Below, one piece after another: positions 6,370-6,865 of a stretch of 6,865 nt of DNA (the stretch's first letter is position 1; each line of letters opens with the position of its first letter). Location of the stretch: the NCBI GenBank assembly GCA_905215795.1, contig CAJMRV010000092.1, positions 1 to 6,865 of the forward strand, read 5' to 3'. Source of the DNA: an uncultured bacterium (GTDB lineage: Bacteria; Pseudomonadota; Gammaproteobacteria; Burkholderiales; Burkholderiaceae_F). Under the pieces are notes generated by a model. It was given only the letters and a program-made list of their open reading frames with translations. It had not been told where the DNA came from and searched no databases. Position numbers and translations under genes: made by a program.

Positions 6370-6446
6370 CGTGATCGTGTGTGAAGGATGGATCCGGGCG
6401 GCCTCGACGGCACGGCGGGCGCGTTTTAGTGTGAGACCCATTCGCT

Positions 6447-6475
6447 ATTCTATTAAGGGATAACGCTTGATTCAA
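6447..6475 (-). promoter_or_regulatory. sigma70-like promoter of the uptake operon
   Basis: On the minus strand, TTGAAT (6475-6470, four of six to consensus) and TAGAAT (6452-6447, five of six) are exactly 17 bp apart, in a local AT-rich patch within GC-rich DNA. Predicted start of transcription is near 6440, giving a leader of about 150 nt before ATG at 6291. It lies beyond the leuS terminator and faces the receptor. An imperfect dyad centred at 6454 covers the -10 and spacer. Confidence 0.65.
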
Positions 6476-6487
6476 TCTGTTACAGAT
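6475..6487. promoter_or_regulatory. 13-bp perfect palindrome ATCTGTTACAGAT, candidate operator
   Basis: Six-base arms around a central T, directly upstream of and touching the -35 element. Perfect symmetry next to a promoter suggests a dimeric regulator. It does not match the Fur consensus. The regulator is unknown. Confidence 0.4.
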
Positions 6488-6502
6488 GGATTTCCTCGGG
6501 AA

Positions 6503-6561
6503 TGCGTGAAATGCAAGGGAAGTCCCCAATCAATATTTTTCCGGCGTGATGTTTTCACGCA
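6503..6561. repeat. GCGTGA inverted repeats upstream of promoter
   Basis: GCGTGA occurs at 6504-6509 and 6544-6549, with the complement TCACGC at 6555-6560. The last two make a hairpin with perfect 6-bp arms and a 5-nt loop. The outer pair extends to 9-bp arms (TGCGTGAAA at 6503-6511, TTTCACGCA at 6553-6561). No T-run follows on either strand, so a terminator is unlikely; a protein-binding array is possible. Confidence 0.4.
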
Positions 6562-6570
6562 ACAGGCATG

Positions 6571-6605
6571 AAAAAAGACGCGTCCCGGTAAGACCGGAAC
6601 GCGTC
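6571..6605 (-). terminator. Rho-independent terminator of leuS
   Basis: Minus-strand RNA forms a GC-rich hairpin: seven outer pairs (GACGCGT with ACGCGTC), one mismatch, five inner pairs (CCGG plus one A-T) and a 3-nt loop, directly followed by six U residues (6576-6571). It begins 25 nt after the leuS stop and separates leuS from the uptake operon. Confidence 0.9.
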
Positions 6606-6630
6606 CTTCAGAAGCCGTTTTTAAGACGGA

Positions 6631-6865
6631 TTACTTGGCCACGATGTTCACGAGGCGCTTCGGAACGACGATCACCTTGCGGACGGTGGCGTCACCGATG
6701 AAGCGGATGGCGTCCTCGTTGGCGAGGGCGGCCTTCTCGATCTCCTCGCGGGAGAATTCGGCCGGGACCATCATCTCGCCGCGCAGCTTGCCGGTGGCGT
6801 GGATGACGGACGTGGTCGGGGCGGCGGCGGGCGCGTGCACGGCGGCGCCGGGCGACGTGGCGGCG
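6631..6865 (-). CDS. leuS: leucyl-tRNA synthetase, C-terminal end (partial)
   Basis: The last 77 residues and stop are visible; the gene continues past the right edge. The segment from GKLRGEM through AALANEDAIRFIGDATVRKVIVVPKRLVNIVAK matches the bacterial LeuRS C-terminal domain, which typically has GK(L/V)R, an Ala-rich helix, and VxKVIxVPxxLVN near the end. That domain helps bind the tRNA-Leu elbow. The reading frame stays open upstream of an in-frame GTG at 6840, so that GTG is not a start. The visible stretch before the domain is unusually Ala/Pro/Thr-rich (AATSPGAAVHAPAAAPTTS). A housekeeping gene, it marks the chromosomal flank and is closed by its own terminator. Confidence 0.92.
   Translation of the reverse strand, partial: AATSPGAAVHAPAAAPTTSVIHATGKLRGEMMVPAEFSREEIEKAALANEDAIRFIGDATVRKVIVVPKRLVNIVAK

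Noticed and set aside
6292..6440. Cobalamin riboswitch in the receptor leader
   Set aside because: The conserved B12-box and core sequences could not be found by eye; a covariance search would be needed to overturn this.
6292..6441. Receptor start at 6441, adding 50 residues
   Set aside because: The extension has no secretion features, and the predicted transcript start is close to 6440; the signal peptide and GGAGA site fix the start at 6291.
6440..6500. Fur box in the operon promoter
   Set aside because: The AT-rich stretch lacks repeated GATAAT-like hexamers; the dyads present have different sequences.
1..6865. CRISPR array, insertion sequence, tRNA or phage genes
   Set aside because: No spaced direct repeats, transposase motifs, cloverleaf or att-like duplications were seen.

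Overview
The window is GC-rich Gram-negative DNA in which every recognisable gene lies on the minus strand. It holds the 3' end of leuS at the right edge, followed (reading leftwards) by a compact six-gene uptake cluster: TonB-dependent outer-membrane receptor, periplasmic substrate-binding protein, FecCD-type inner-membrane permease, ABC ATPase, class I SAM-dependent methyltransferase, and the start of a TonB-like energy transducer cut off by the left edge. The outer-membrane receptor and the cleavable, non-lipidated signal peptides show a diderm. Overall style (high GC, signal peptides, LeuRS tail) would suit a betaproteobacterium, possibly a gut Sutterellaceae-like organism, but that is an impression and not a demonstrated placement.

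Layout, right to left: 6865-6631 leuS C-terminus; 6605-6571 strong intrinsic terminator for leuS; 6570-6292 regulatory region with inverted repeats, a good sigma70-like promoter (-35 at 6475-6470, -10 at 6452-6447) and a leader of about 150 nt; 6291-4024 receptor; 4023-3962 a 62-nt gap with a stem-loop and ribosome binding site; 3961-2930 binding protein; 2933-1872 permease; 1875-1114 ATPase; 1117-314 methyltransferase; 309-1 TonB-like protein. The binding protein, permease, ATPase and methyltransferase are joined by three successive 4-base stop/start overlaps (ATGA, GTGA, ATGA), so they are almost certainly one translationally coupled operon.

Working model: the receptor imports a metal chelate or other scarce, large ligand across the outer membrane using energy from the TonB-like protein; the binding protein captures it in the periplasm; a permease homodimer with an ATPase homodimer moves it into the cytoplasm; and the methyltransferase acts on the imported ligand, on a metallophore, or on a linked cofactor. 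The ligand cannot be read from the sequence. Iron-siderophore, haem, nickel or cobalt chelate, corrinoid and oxyanion (MolA-like) options all remain open. The least explained parts are the coupled methyltransferase, a 50-residue low-complexity insert in the receptor, the patchy base composition of the receptor gene, and the palindromes around the promoter.
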